Shown here one piece after another: positions 1 to 7,093 of a DNA stretch of 12,128 bases; the stretch's first letter is position 1, and each line of letters starts with the position of its first letter. Origin of the DNA: CAYLYM01 sp964387645 (lineage in GTDB: Bacteria; Calditrichota; Calditrichia; RBG-13-44-9); the NCBI GenBank assembly GCA_964387645.1, contig CAYLYM010000118.1, positions 1 to 12,128 of the forward strand, written 5' to 3'. The translations under genes were made by a program, and so were the position numbers. The notes beneath the pieces are model-generated. The model was not told the origin of the DNA and ran no database searches. It was given only the letters and a program-made list of their open reading frames with translations.

Positions 1-2
1 CC

Positions 3-26
3 AAACACTTTTTTCACTCGAAATGA
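3..26 (+). CDS. Possible 3' end of an upstream gene (partial)
   Basis: A reading frame open from the left edge ends at a TGA at 24-26 that overlaps the ATG (23-25) of the polymerase gene, making an ATGA junction of the kind common in translationally coupled operons. Only about seven residues (KHFFHSK) are visible, so the product cannot be identified. The polymerase start has no clear Shine-Dalgarno sequence, which fits translation by coupling. It is equally possible that the polymerase frame itself runs further left, because it also has no stop before the window edge. Confidence 0.25.
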   Translation, partial: KHFFHSK

Positions 27-3000
27 ACACCCAGAATACATTCGCTCACCTGCATGTGCACAGCTATTTCAGCCTGTTAGACGGTACCATTAGTCCGGAG
101 CAATTGGTGCAGCAGGCGAAAAAGCTAAACTTTACCCACCTTGCGTTAACTGACCATAATGCGCTTTACGGGGCCGTTGAATTTTATCGTCTGGCAAAAG
201 AAGCCGGTATTCATCCGATTATCGGTTCGGAAATAACTTTGATCGATGGAACAAACCTAATTCTTCTGGTAAAAAATGAAGTCGGGTATCGGAACCTCTG
301 CCAGTTGCTTTCTTTGGGACATTTGCGCGGAGGCCATTTGAAATTTAAAATCGAGCCCAGGGATGTAGTCCGTTACAAAGACGGGCTCATTGTTTTATCC
401 GGCGGGCAAAAAGGAAAAATCTGGCAACTGGCCAAACAACGTAAGATCGACGAAGCCCAGACCTATTGCCGGCGCATGAAAGCAGCTTTTGGCGATCATT
501 TTTACATAGAATTGCAGCATTTTAAACCCAACGATTTTCTGGTCAATATCCGGCTGCGGGACTTAGCCATTCAGCACGGTATTCCGCTGGTAACCACCAA
601 CGATGTACATCTGGGATCGCCCAAAGATCATCCCATTCGTCAGGTTTTACATGCCATCGACCAGAACACCCTGGTTGACAAAATAACCACCGCAGGCTCA
701 CCAGAACAGTATGTAAAATCGGCGGCGGAGATGCGAAAACTGTTTCAGAAATTTCCCGGCGCCCTGGAAAACACTGTTCAGATTGCCCGGCAATGTCAAT
801 TTGAATTTCAATTAGGGAAACCTATCTTCCCTACCCTGGAGCTGCCAGAAGGGGAAACGGCCTTTTCCTACCTGTGGAAGCTGGCTTTCGACGGTGCCCG
901 GCAGCGCTATCGACCGCTTACTCAAGAATTGATTGAACGGCTGAGTTACGAATTAAACACCATCAACAAATTGGGCTTTTCGGATTATTTTCTCATTGTT
1001 AAGGACATCGTGGATTTTTGTCATCGCGAAGGCATTCCCTGCGTGGGGCGCGGTTCCGCCGGTGATAGCGTGGTCTCCTATGTGCTGGGAATTACCCAGA
1101 TCGATCCCATCCGCTATAACCTCTACTTCGAACGTTTCTTAAATCCCGAACGTTCGGATCCGCCCGACATCGACCTGGACATCTGCTGGAAAAACCGCGA
1201 CCGGGTTCTGGAATACGTTTACAACAAGTACGGCAAAGATCGCACAGCAATGATTTGCACATTCAACACATTCCAACTCCGCTCTTCTATTCGGGATGTT
1301 GCCCGGGCATTCGGATTCCCAGAAGAAGAGATTAATACCATTACCAAATATTTGCCACATTACGGTATTACCCAATTAGCCGAGGCGGTACAGCATTTAC
1401 CAGAATGCCGGGATATACAGCAAAACAGCGGCACGTTTAAACAGGTATTAGAGATTGCCCGCCGCATCGCCGATTTCCCGCGCCACCAATCTATCCATCC
1501 CGGTGGGGTGATTATTGCTCCGGATAAAATCACCTACTACACACCGCTTCAGGTGGCCGGGAAAGGCATTGTCGTTTCACAATACGATATGTATTCTATC
1601 GAACCCCTGGGACTGGTGAAGATGGATCTGCTGGGCGTCCGATCACTCAGTATTGTAACGGATTGTTTAAAATCGGTGGCAAAAATTTACCATCAAATGC
1701 AAAATAAAGAACCTGAAACTACGGAGACGAAAAAAACCGCAGAGCACATCAGCTATTCGACAGAGATGCTACCGTTAACTTCGCTGAATAAATCAGAAAA
1801 GCCGGCATCCTCGTCCAGAGAAGTTTTTGACATCTATCGTTTTGATATTCAGCGAGGAAAAATTGTAAAAGAGGATACCCGGCATTATCTCACTCCGAAA
1901 AGGTTTCCTTTTCTGGATACCCGGAAACAGCATCTCTCCCCACTCGATCTTCGCATCATTCCCCAGAGTGATCCCAATGTCACAGCTTTACTACGCTCCG
2001 GTCTCAGCATGGGGTGTTTTCAAACAGAGAGTCCAGGCATGCGTGGTTTGTTGAAAAAAATGCAGATCGACGACGTGGACGATGTTATTACAGCGGTAGC
2101 GCTAATTCGCCCCGGCGCAGCCAATAGCGGGATGAAAGACCTGTACATCCAGCGGCGCGCCGGTCTGGTGGAAGTGGAATATCCGCATCCGGCTTTAGAA
2201 TCGGTTCTTAAAGACACTTACGGCAACATTATTTACCAGGAACAGGTGATGCAAGTGGCAGCGGAAATTGCCGGCTTTTCTCTGGCGCAGGCCGATGTGT
2301 TGCGGAAGGCCATGACCAAGTCCCGTGATAAAAAATTGCTGTTAAGCATGCATCAGGAGTTCGTCGAAGGGGCCCGCCGGAAGGGACTCTCCTGGAAACA
2401 GGCGGAATACATCTGGCAATTTCTGGCAAACTTTGTCGGATATGGATTCAACAAAGCCCATTCCGCAACTTATGGAGTTATTGCTTACCAAACAGCTTAT
2501 TTGAAATATTACTTTCCGGTTCAATATATGACTGCGGTGTTGAACAATCATGGAGGTTTTTATTCCAAAGCCGCCTATGTGGAAGAAGCTCGCCGCATGG
2601 GTATTCAATTTCTCCCGCCCGACGTCAATTCTTCCAAGCGAGAATTTACCTGCCATGGCGATACCATTCGAGTAGGATTGGACATGGTGTTTGAACTCAC
2701 TGAAAAAACAAAAAACCGTATTCTGATGGAACGAGAAAAAGGTCCCTTTAAAGATTATTTCGATTTTATCCAACGCGTACAACCACGTGAAGGAGAGGTG
2801 GAAAACCTTATTAAATGCGGTGCTTTGCGCTCACTGGATCCTAATGAACCCCGATTGCTCTTGCAAAATAAATTGTACTTCAAACATCGGCGCAAACGTA
2901 ATCTGACAACTTCTCTGCTGCAAAACGTTCAGCTTGTGCCATACAACAAGTATCAGCGCATCCTCAACGAGATGGAAATCCTGGATTTTACCGTTACCGA

Positions 3001-3406
3001 CCATCCATTAGCCCTATTCGAAGACAAAATCGAATGGAACCGCATCACGTCTTCATTTGAATTAGAGTCCCGGAAAGGCGAGACGATACAATTTGTGGGC
3101 TGGTTGGTTACTAGTCGTAGAGTGAAAACCAAGAATGAAGAATACATGAAATTTCTAACATTGGAAGATCGTTACGGATTGTGCGAAGCAGTCATGTTCC
3201 CGGCCGTTTACAATAAGTATGGACATCTGGTCACAAGCTATGGACCCTACTTAATAACCGGGACTGTGCAGTCCCGCCTTCCTGGTGAAGCCAATTTATT
3301 GGTAGAAAAATTAGAAGCGATAGAATTAGACAAACCTGAGCTTGAGAAGAAATTCCAAATCAGAGATATGAACTTAGAAGTTAAAGAAACGGATAAACTG
3401 ACTTAG
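23..3406 (+). CDS. dnaE: DNA polymerase III alpha-type (C-family) polymerase, DnaE2/DnaE3-like
   Basis: Template-directed DNA polymerase of the C family, 1127 residues. The N-terminal PHP domain (about 5-215) keeps metal-binding positions H11, H13, D44-H45, E70, D194 and H196, so it may be an active phosphoesterase or proofreading domain. The nucleotidyl-transfer site is intact: a GRGSAGDS loop, then PPDIDLD with catalytic D382 and D384, and GLVKMD with D535. A GYGFNKAHSATYG fingers motif lies near 806, helix-hairpin-helix sequence near 890-918, and an OB fold at about 1018-1108. A QNKLYF sequence (948-953) is a candidate beta-clamp-binding motif. Residues 554-646 form an unusual polar insert after the third catalytic aspartate. 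The protein ends soon after the OB fold, with no long tau-binding tail, and motifs such as VGRGSA and NNHGGFYSKAAYVEEARR look more like accessory or error-prone DnaE than the main replicase (inference). GC is higher than in its neighbours. The family is certain; the accessory role is moderately likely. Confidence 0.9.
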   Translation: MNTQNTFAHLHVHSYFSLLDGTISPEQLVQQAKKLNFTHLALTDHNALYGAVEFYRLAKEAGIHPIIGSEITLIDGTNLILLVKNEVGYRNLCQLLSLGHLRGGHLKFKIEPRDVVRYKDGLIVLSGGQKGKIWQLAKQRKIDEAQTYCRRMKAAFGDHFYIELQHFKPNDFLVNIRLRDLAIQHGIPLVTTNDVHLGSPKDHPIRQVLHAIDQNTLVDKITTAGSPEQYVKSAAEMRKLFQKFPGALENTVQIARQCQFEFQLGKPIFPTLELPEGETAFSYLWKLAFDGARQRYRPLTQELIERLSYELNTINKLGFSDYFLIVKDIVDFCHREGIPCVGRGSAGDSVVSYVLGITQIDPIRYNLYFERFLNPERSDPPDIDLDICWKNRDRVLEYVYNKYGKDRTAMICTFNTFQLRSSIRDVARAFGFPEEEINTITKYLPHYGITQLAEAVQHLPECRDIQQNSGTFKQVLEIARRIADFPRHQSIHPGGVIIAPDKITYYTPLQVAGKGIVVSQYDMYSIEPLGLVKMDLLGVRSLSIVTDCLKSVAKIYHQMQNKEPETTETKKTAEHISYSTEMLPLTSLNKSEKPASSSREVFDIYRFDIQRGKIVKEDTRHYLTPKRFPFLDTRKQHLSPLDLRIIPQSDPNVTALLRSGLSMGCFQTESPGMRGLLKKMQIDDVDDVITAVALIRPGAANSGMKDLYIQRRAGLVEVEYPHPALESVLKDTYGNIIYQEQVMQVAAEIAGFSLAQADVLRKAMTKSRDKKLLLSMHQEFVEGARRKGLSWKQAEYIWQFLANFVGYGFNKAHSATYGVIAYQTAYLKYYFPVQYMTAVLNNHGGFYSKAAYVEEARRMGIQFLPPDVNSSKREFTCHGDTIRVGLDMVFELTEKTKNRILMEREKGPFKDYFDFIQRVQPREGEVENLIKCGALRSLDPNEPRLLLQNKLYFKHRRKRNLTTSLLQNVQLVPYNKYQRILNEMEILDFTVTDHPLALFEDKIEWNRITSSFELESRKGETIQFVGWLVTSRRVKTKNEEYMKFLTLEDRYGLCEAVMFPAVYNKYGHLVTSYGPYLITGTVQSRLPGEANLLVEKLEAIELDKPELEKKFQIRDMNLEVKETDKLT

Positions 3407-4503
3407 ACAATTCTTTCTTCATTATTCTTATCGAAAAAGTAGATTTTATTAAGATCCAACACAATCTCGATATTTTCCCCGGCACGATACATTTTTTCCG
3501 GTATCATTCGCATACAATAACTCTGATTATCTGCGCTGAAATATACGAATATTTCATTCCCAATCGGTTCTACTACATCCACTTGCACTTTCTGATGAGG
3601 GGTTGTTTTTTTGTTATCTTTTAAAGAAGCATCATACAAATGTTCCGGCCGAATACCTAGAATAACTTCTTTATCCACGTAATCTTTTAAATTTCCTGAC
3701 AGTCGATCCGGGATTTGGAATTGAATTACATTAGAAACAAATCTTAAACCATCATTCTGAAGAATTTTCCCGTTAAAAAAATTCATTGCCGGACTACCAA
3801 TAAAACCAGCAACAAATTTATTCGAGGGATTATTGTAAAGGTTGAGCGGCGAATCTACTTGTTGAATTATGCCATCTTTCAGAACTACAATTTTATCGCC
3901 CATTGTCATAGCTTCTACTTGATCATGGGTTACGTAAATCATGGTTGATTGTAAGCGGTTGTGCAATCGATTAATCTCAATGCGCATTTGCACACGTAAC
4001 TTCGCATCTAAATTCGAGAGGGGTTCATCAAAAAGAAAAACCTTTGGTTTTCGGACAATGGCGCGTCCCACCGCAACCCGTTGACGTTGACCTCCCGATA
4101 GCGCTTTAGGTTTCCGATCCAGGAACTCTTTAATACCCAATATTTCAGCAGCTTCATAAACCCGCTTTTTAATCTCCGCCCTGGGGAATTTCCGCAATTT
4201 CAATCCAAAAGCCATATTATCGAAAACGCTCATATGGGGGTAAAGCGCATAATTTTGAAAAACCATGGCAATATCGCGATCCTTTGGAGGAACATCATTT
4301 ACCTTCTTCCCTTCGATAAAAATCTCCCCGGAAGTAATTTCTTCCAAACCGGCTATCATTCGCAATAAAGTAGATTTTCCACATCCAGAAGGACCTACTA
4401 AAACGACAAATTCTTTATCATCGATGGAAAGATTGGCATCCTGAATAGCAATAACCTTATTGTCATACACTTTGGAAACATTTCTTAATTTTACTGAAGC
4501 CAA
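3403..4503 (-). CDS. ABC transporter ATP-binding protein, MalK/UgpC/MsmK family
   Basis: ATPase subunit of a carbohydrate-type ABC importer; it would act as a dimer on the inner face of the membrane, powering a permease pair. The 366 residues are full length for the family. Walker A is GPSGCGKST (37-45), the Q-loop glutamine is Q83 in VFQNYALYPHM, the signature is LSGGQRQR (135-142), Walker B is VFLFDEP (155-161) and the switch histidine is H193. The C-terminal part (about 235-366, with GIRPEHL) is the OB/TOBE regulatory domain typical of MalK, UgpC and MsmK. The start is TTG at 4501-4503, chosen because a strong AAAGGAG lies six bases before it. No permease or binding-protein gene is next to it, so it may be a shared ATPase serving several importers, as MsmK does in some bacteria; the substrate cannot be told. 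Its stop codon overlaps the convergent dnaE stop (TTAG at 3403-3406). Confidence 0.93.
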   Translation of the reverse strand: MASVKLRNVSKVYDNKVIAIQDANLSIDDKEFVVLVGPSGCGKSTLLRMIAGLEEITSGEIFIEGKKVNDVPPKDRDIAMVFQNYALYPHMSVFDNMAFGLKLRKFPRAEIKKRVYEAAEILGIKEFLDRKPKALSGGQRQRVAVGRAIVRKPKVFLFDEPLSNLDAKLRVQMRIEINRLHNRLQSTMIYVTHDQVEAMTMGDKIVVLKDGIIQQVDSPLNLYNNPSNKFVAGFIGSPAMNFFNGKILQNDGLRFVSNVIQFQIPDRLSGNLKDYVDKEVILGIRPEHLYDASLKDNKKTTPHQKVQVDVVEPIGNEIFVYFSADNQSYCMRMIPEKMYRAGENIEIVLDLNKIYFFDKNNEERIV

Positions 4504-4509
4504 TACCAG

Positions 4510-4516
4510 CTCCTTT
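4510..4516 (-). promoter_or_regulatory. Ribosome binding site for the TTG-started ABC ATPase gene
   Basis: On the minus strand the sequence reads AAAGGAG, six bases before the TTG start at 4503. It is a near-perfect Shine-Dalgarno match, and it decides the start: no ATG or GTG is equally well placed. Confidence 0.75.
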
Positions 4517-4527
4517 TTTAAAATATC

Positions 4528-4548
4528 TTTAATTAAATATTAATTAAA
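4528..4548. repeat. AT-only inverted repeat upstream of the ABC ATPase gene
   Basis: Two perfect 9-base arms, TTTAATTAA and TTAATTAAA, flank the 3-base centre ATA. The repeat lies just upstream of the ribosome binding site of the minus-strand ATPase gene, where an operator would sit. Because it contains only A and T in a very AT-rich 185-bp spacer (4504-4688), it may have arisen by chance. I found no convincing promoter or terminator in the rest of this spacer. Confidence 0.25.
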
Positions 4549-4688
4549 ATTACAACTAATTTATCCAAAACGTCTGATATCAAAAACTAAATAAGTGACA
4601 TATTAAAATTTTTATTCTAAAAAGATCATTTTTCAAATACACAAATAAAAATTAATGAACCATATTATTTTATTCAACTCGTAAAAAT

Positions 4689-6446
4689 TTAACCTACCAT
4701 AACATTTTCCGATGGATAATCATAATGATAGATTTCCCTTGGTGTCGTAATAGCCAACGATATTGTCAAGGCTCCGATTCGTCCGAAATACATGGTTAGA
4801 ATAATAATCAATTTCCCCCATTCACTTAACATAGGAGTAATACCGCGAGATAATCCAACTGTTCCAAAAGCTGAAAAGGCCTCAAAAACAAGATCAATTA
4901 ACGGTAAGTTTTCGGTGAAGCTTAATAATACAATAACTATAAAAAGAAAACTTCCTGAAAAAAGTAAGATCACCAGAGCACGATTCAATACAGTAAAAGG
5001 AATATTTTTCTTAAACAATTCAATCCGGCTTCTGCCCTTTATTACCGACCAGACACCGGCAAACAAAATTCCGATAGTAGTGGTTTTAATTCCACCACCA
5101 GTAGAACCTGGTGAAGCTCCAATGAACATTAGTAGTAAAAAAACAAAAATCATAGGTGTTGTAACTAATCCAATATCCAGTGTATTAAAACCTGCAGTTC
5201 GAGCGGTAACAGATTGAAAAAAGGCATTTAAAATTCGTTCTGGCCAATCCAAATGAGCTAATGTGTTGTCATGTTCTGCAATAAGATAAAAACCAGTTCC
5301 AAACAACAGAAGAAAACCAGTTATACCAATAACTAATTTCGACTGTACGGTCAACCATTTTACCCATGATCCGAATCGAGTAAATCTGCCTCTGGCCAAA
5401 TTCAATAAAACAGGAAAACCAAGTCCGCCCAGAATAATTAACATCGAAAGAGTTAGAATCACTAAATAATTCTGTTGATACCTCATAAAACTATCTGAGT
5501 AGATAGAAAAACCTGCATTGCAGAAGGCGGATATAGAATGGAAAATAGCTGAATAAAAGCGATTTTCAGGATCAACATCACCACTTCCTAATCCAATGTA
5601 TAAAAAAATTGCACCAAGTGCTTCGAGTAAAAAAGTAAAAACGACTGTATATGTAACAAGCTTCGAAATTAAACCCATATTTTCATAATTTAACATATCA
5701 CGCAACATAGATTTCTCTTTCAAACTTATGTTCCTCCGAAGAATTAAAGCAAAAAAAGATGCATAGGTCATCAATCCCAGGGCACCAATTTGAATTAACG
5801 TTAATATAATGATTTGTCCCATTTGACTAAAATGTTGACCAGTGTCTACCACAATCAATCCAGTTACACATGTCGCACTTGTGGCAGTAAAAAGCGCATC
5901 TAAAACTGATAAATGTTTGCCTGGAGCCAAAGATTTGGGCAGCATTAAAAGACTGGTTCCAACTAAAATGATTATCAAAAAACTAGCCATTAAAAGTTGG
6001 GCAGGGTAGAATTTCATAGATACTACTTTTTGATTTAAACGAATAATTTGAGATAAAAGAGATAATATAATCGAAATCTGAAATGCAATTATATATACTT
6101 TAGTTATTTGCACAATATCTTTACCACCGAGGAATTTTCCGAATAAATCAAAACCAGTTGATTTAATAAAAAGAGTTGTTTCTGAAATAATCAGAACAAC
6201 CAGAACAAAATCAAACCAGTGGGTTTTAAGATAAGTTAAACGGTTTCTTGCTAAAATCAATCGAAGTAAGATATGGACAACATAATACCATACAATAATT
6301 ACATCAATACGATGAACCAAAGCTTCCATAGATGAAGATAAATAGAATCCATACTCCGCGACTAAAGAAATAATTGCCAATAAAAAGATAACGCTTAATA
6401 GTTTGTCTAATATTTTCTTAACCGACTCAGAGAAATTCTGCCACAT
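4689..6446 (-). CDS. trkH: TrkH/KtrB-family K+ transporter with extra four-helix N-terminal domain
   Basis: Membrane subunit of a TrkH/KtrB-type potassium uptake system, 585 residues. The transporter core (about 150-585) has four membrane-pore-membrane repeats whose selectivity-filter glycines are all present: G196 (TCVTGL), G312 (FCNAGFS), G419 (ARTAGFN) and G531 (GTVGLSRG). The family hallmark GASPGSTGGGIKTTT is at 443-457, and the C-terminus ends in YPSENVMVG. Before the core lie about 140 residues with four likely membrane helices (about 15-36, 46-68, 76-96, 114-137). The stretch with RLILARNRLTYLK and WFDF resembles S2-S3 of voltage-sensor domains of ion channels, but the fourth helix lacks a regular arginine ladder. 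The start is ATG 6444-6446; an in-frame TGA four codons upstream on the minus strand rules out a longer protein. Shine-Dalgarno pairing is weak. TrkH and KtrB normally need a cytoplasmic TrkA/KtrA partner, and none is encoded here. Confidence 0.93.
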   Translation of the reverse strand: MWQNFSESVKKILDKLLSVIFLLAIISLVAEYGFYLSSSMEALVHRIDVIIVWYYVVHILLRLILARNRLTYLKTHWFDFVLVVLIISETTLFIKSTGFDLFGKFLGGKDIVQITKVYIIAFQISIILSLLSQIIRLNQKVVSMKFYPAQLLMASFLIIILVGTSLLMLPKSLAPGKHLSVLDALFTATSATCVTGLIVVDTGQHFSQMGQIIILTLIQIGALGLMTYASFFALILRRNISLKEKSMLRDMLNYENMGLISKLVTYTVVFTFLLEALGAIFLYIGLGSGDVDPENRFYSAIFHSISAFCNAGFSIYSDSFMRYQQNYLVILTLSMLIILGGLGFPVLLNLARGRFTRFGSWVKWLTVQSKLVIGITGFLLLFGTGFYLIAEHDNTLAHLDWPERILNAFFQSVTARTAGFNTLDIGLVTTPMIFVFLLLMFIGASPGSTGGGIKTTTIGILFAGVWSVIKGRSRIELFKKNIPFTVLNRALVILLFSGSFLFIVIVLLSFTENLPLIDLVFEAFSAFGTVGLSRGITPMLSEWGKLIIILTMYFGRIGALTISLAITTPREIYHYDYPSENVMVG

Positions 6447-6477
6447 TTTCTTATCTCACTTTCCATCGAATTTCTTT

Positions 6478-6486
6478 ATTCTACCA
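6478..6486 (-). promoter_or_regulatory. Possible extended -10 promoter of trkH
   Basis: On the minus strand the sequence reads TGGTAGAAT, an extended -10 element (TGn plus five of six bases of TATAAT). Transcription would start near 6471, leaving a short leader of about 25 bases before the trkH ATG. No good -35 box is seen, which is tolerated by extended -10 promoters. This is prediction by eye only. Confidence 0.35.
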
Positions 6487-6501
6487 GTATTAAACAAATT
6501 T

Positions 6502-6539
6502 TTATTTAATTATCATTTAAATTTTGATAATTTAAATAA
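6502..6539. repeat. Long AT-rich inverted repeat upstream of trkH
   Basis: The left arm TTATTTAATTATCA (6502-6515) and right arm TGATAATTTAAATAA (6525-6539) pair over 14 positions with a single one-base bulge, around a 9-base centre. It sits just upstream of the putative extended -10 promoter of trkH, so it could be an operator or a cruciform-forming site. The AT-only character lowers its significance. Confidence 0.35.
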
Positions 6540-7093
6540 TATCCAACATTTATACTATCATCTTTTTAAAATATGTCTTATATATTCATCATCCTCTTAT
6601 TCAAAATATTTACAAGTAGATTATTCCTATAGTAAGACCTTTCAGGGAAAAAAATATTTTATAATTATTAAACAATAATACTTATGAAAATCTATATTTT
6701 TAGAAATATTGAACAAGGTAAAAAATAGAAAGTTTAATTTAATTAAAATTGAGACAAAGTTTTCTCTATTACATTATATTTTAGAAACTTCAGAAAAATT
6801 ATCTTGCACTAGCTCCATTATTTTATTCAGATTGTTCAGAATAAATTCGACGGCTATACGAGAACTCAAAAGCCGCCAAGATGTATTTTAAAAAAATATT
6901 AATAACCAATTTTAATTGATAAAAAATATTTAGTAATTCAATTTTTTTACCATATTTATGATTAAAACAAAGGTTTCTATTATTCATACTCATCAAATAA
7001 GAATAATGCAAAATTTGTTTTTCGAACAAATCTATCCTTGTTTCTTAAGATAATAGAAACTAATTTTATAAAATAAAAAAAGGGCTATTTATC

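Larger units (their letters stand above)
6447..7093. other. AT-rich intergenic region of about 650 bp without a convincing gene
   Basis: Divergent spacer between trkH (minus) and amrS (plus). It is extremely AT-rich apart from a more GC-rich patch at about 6848-6885. Short open frames occur on both strands, but they are rich in Phe, Ile, Lys, Asn and Tyr as expected from random AT-rich DNA, and I recognise no domain. It contains the putative trkH promoter and inverted repeats at 6502-6539, 7013-7031 (ATTTGTT / AACAAAT, 5-base loop) and 7040-7060 (GTTTCT / AGAAAC, 9-base loop). No tRNA, terminator with a GC-rich stem, or transposon end is visible. Confidence 0.6.

Noticed and set aside
1682..1960. 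Intein or frameshift in dnaE
   Set aside because: The frame is continuous, the segment is too short for a normal intein, and no N-terminal Cys or C-terminal His-Asn junction motifs are seen.
2342..2782. 146-residue frame antisense to dnaE
   Set aside because: Shadow of the conserved polymerase frame; the + strand codes for the clear GYGFNKAHSATYG region here.
6403..6891. Open frames on the + strand (6403-6678 and 6709-6891)
   Set aside because: The first starts antisense inside trkH, the second begins at a TTG without a ribosome binding site, and both have the composition expected of random AT-rich DNA with no recognisable domain.
6823..7029. 68-residue frame on the - strand starting at TTG 7029
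   Set aside because: An AAGGA five bases before the TTG is suggestive, but the protein is of random AT-rich composition with no domain, and other signals of coding are absent. It stays a remote possibility.
6973..7060. Inverted 11-base match GTTTCTATTAT / ATAATAGAAAC upstream of amrS
   Set aside because: Matches of this length are expected by chance in several hundred bases of such AT-rich DNA, and the arms are 66 bases apart.
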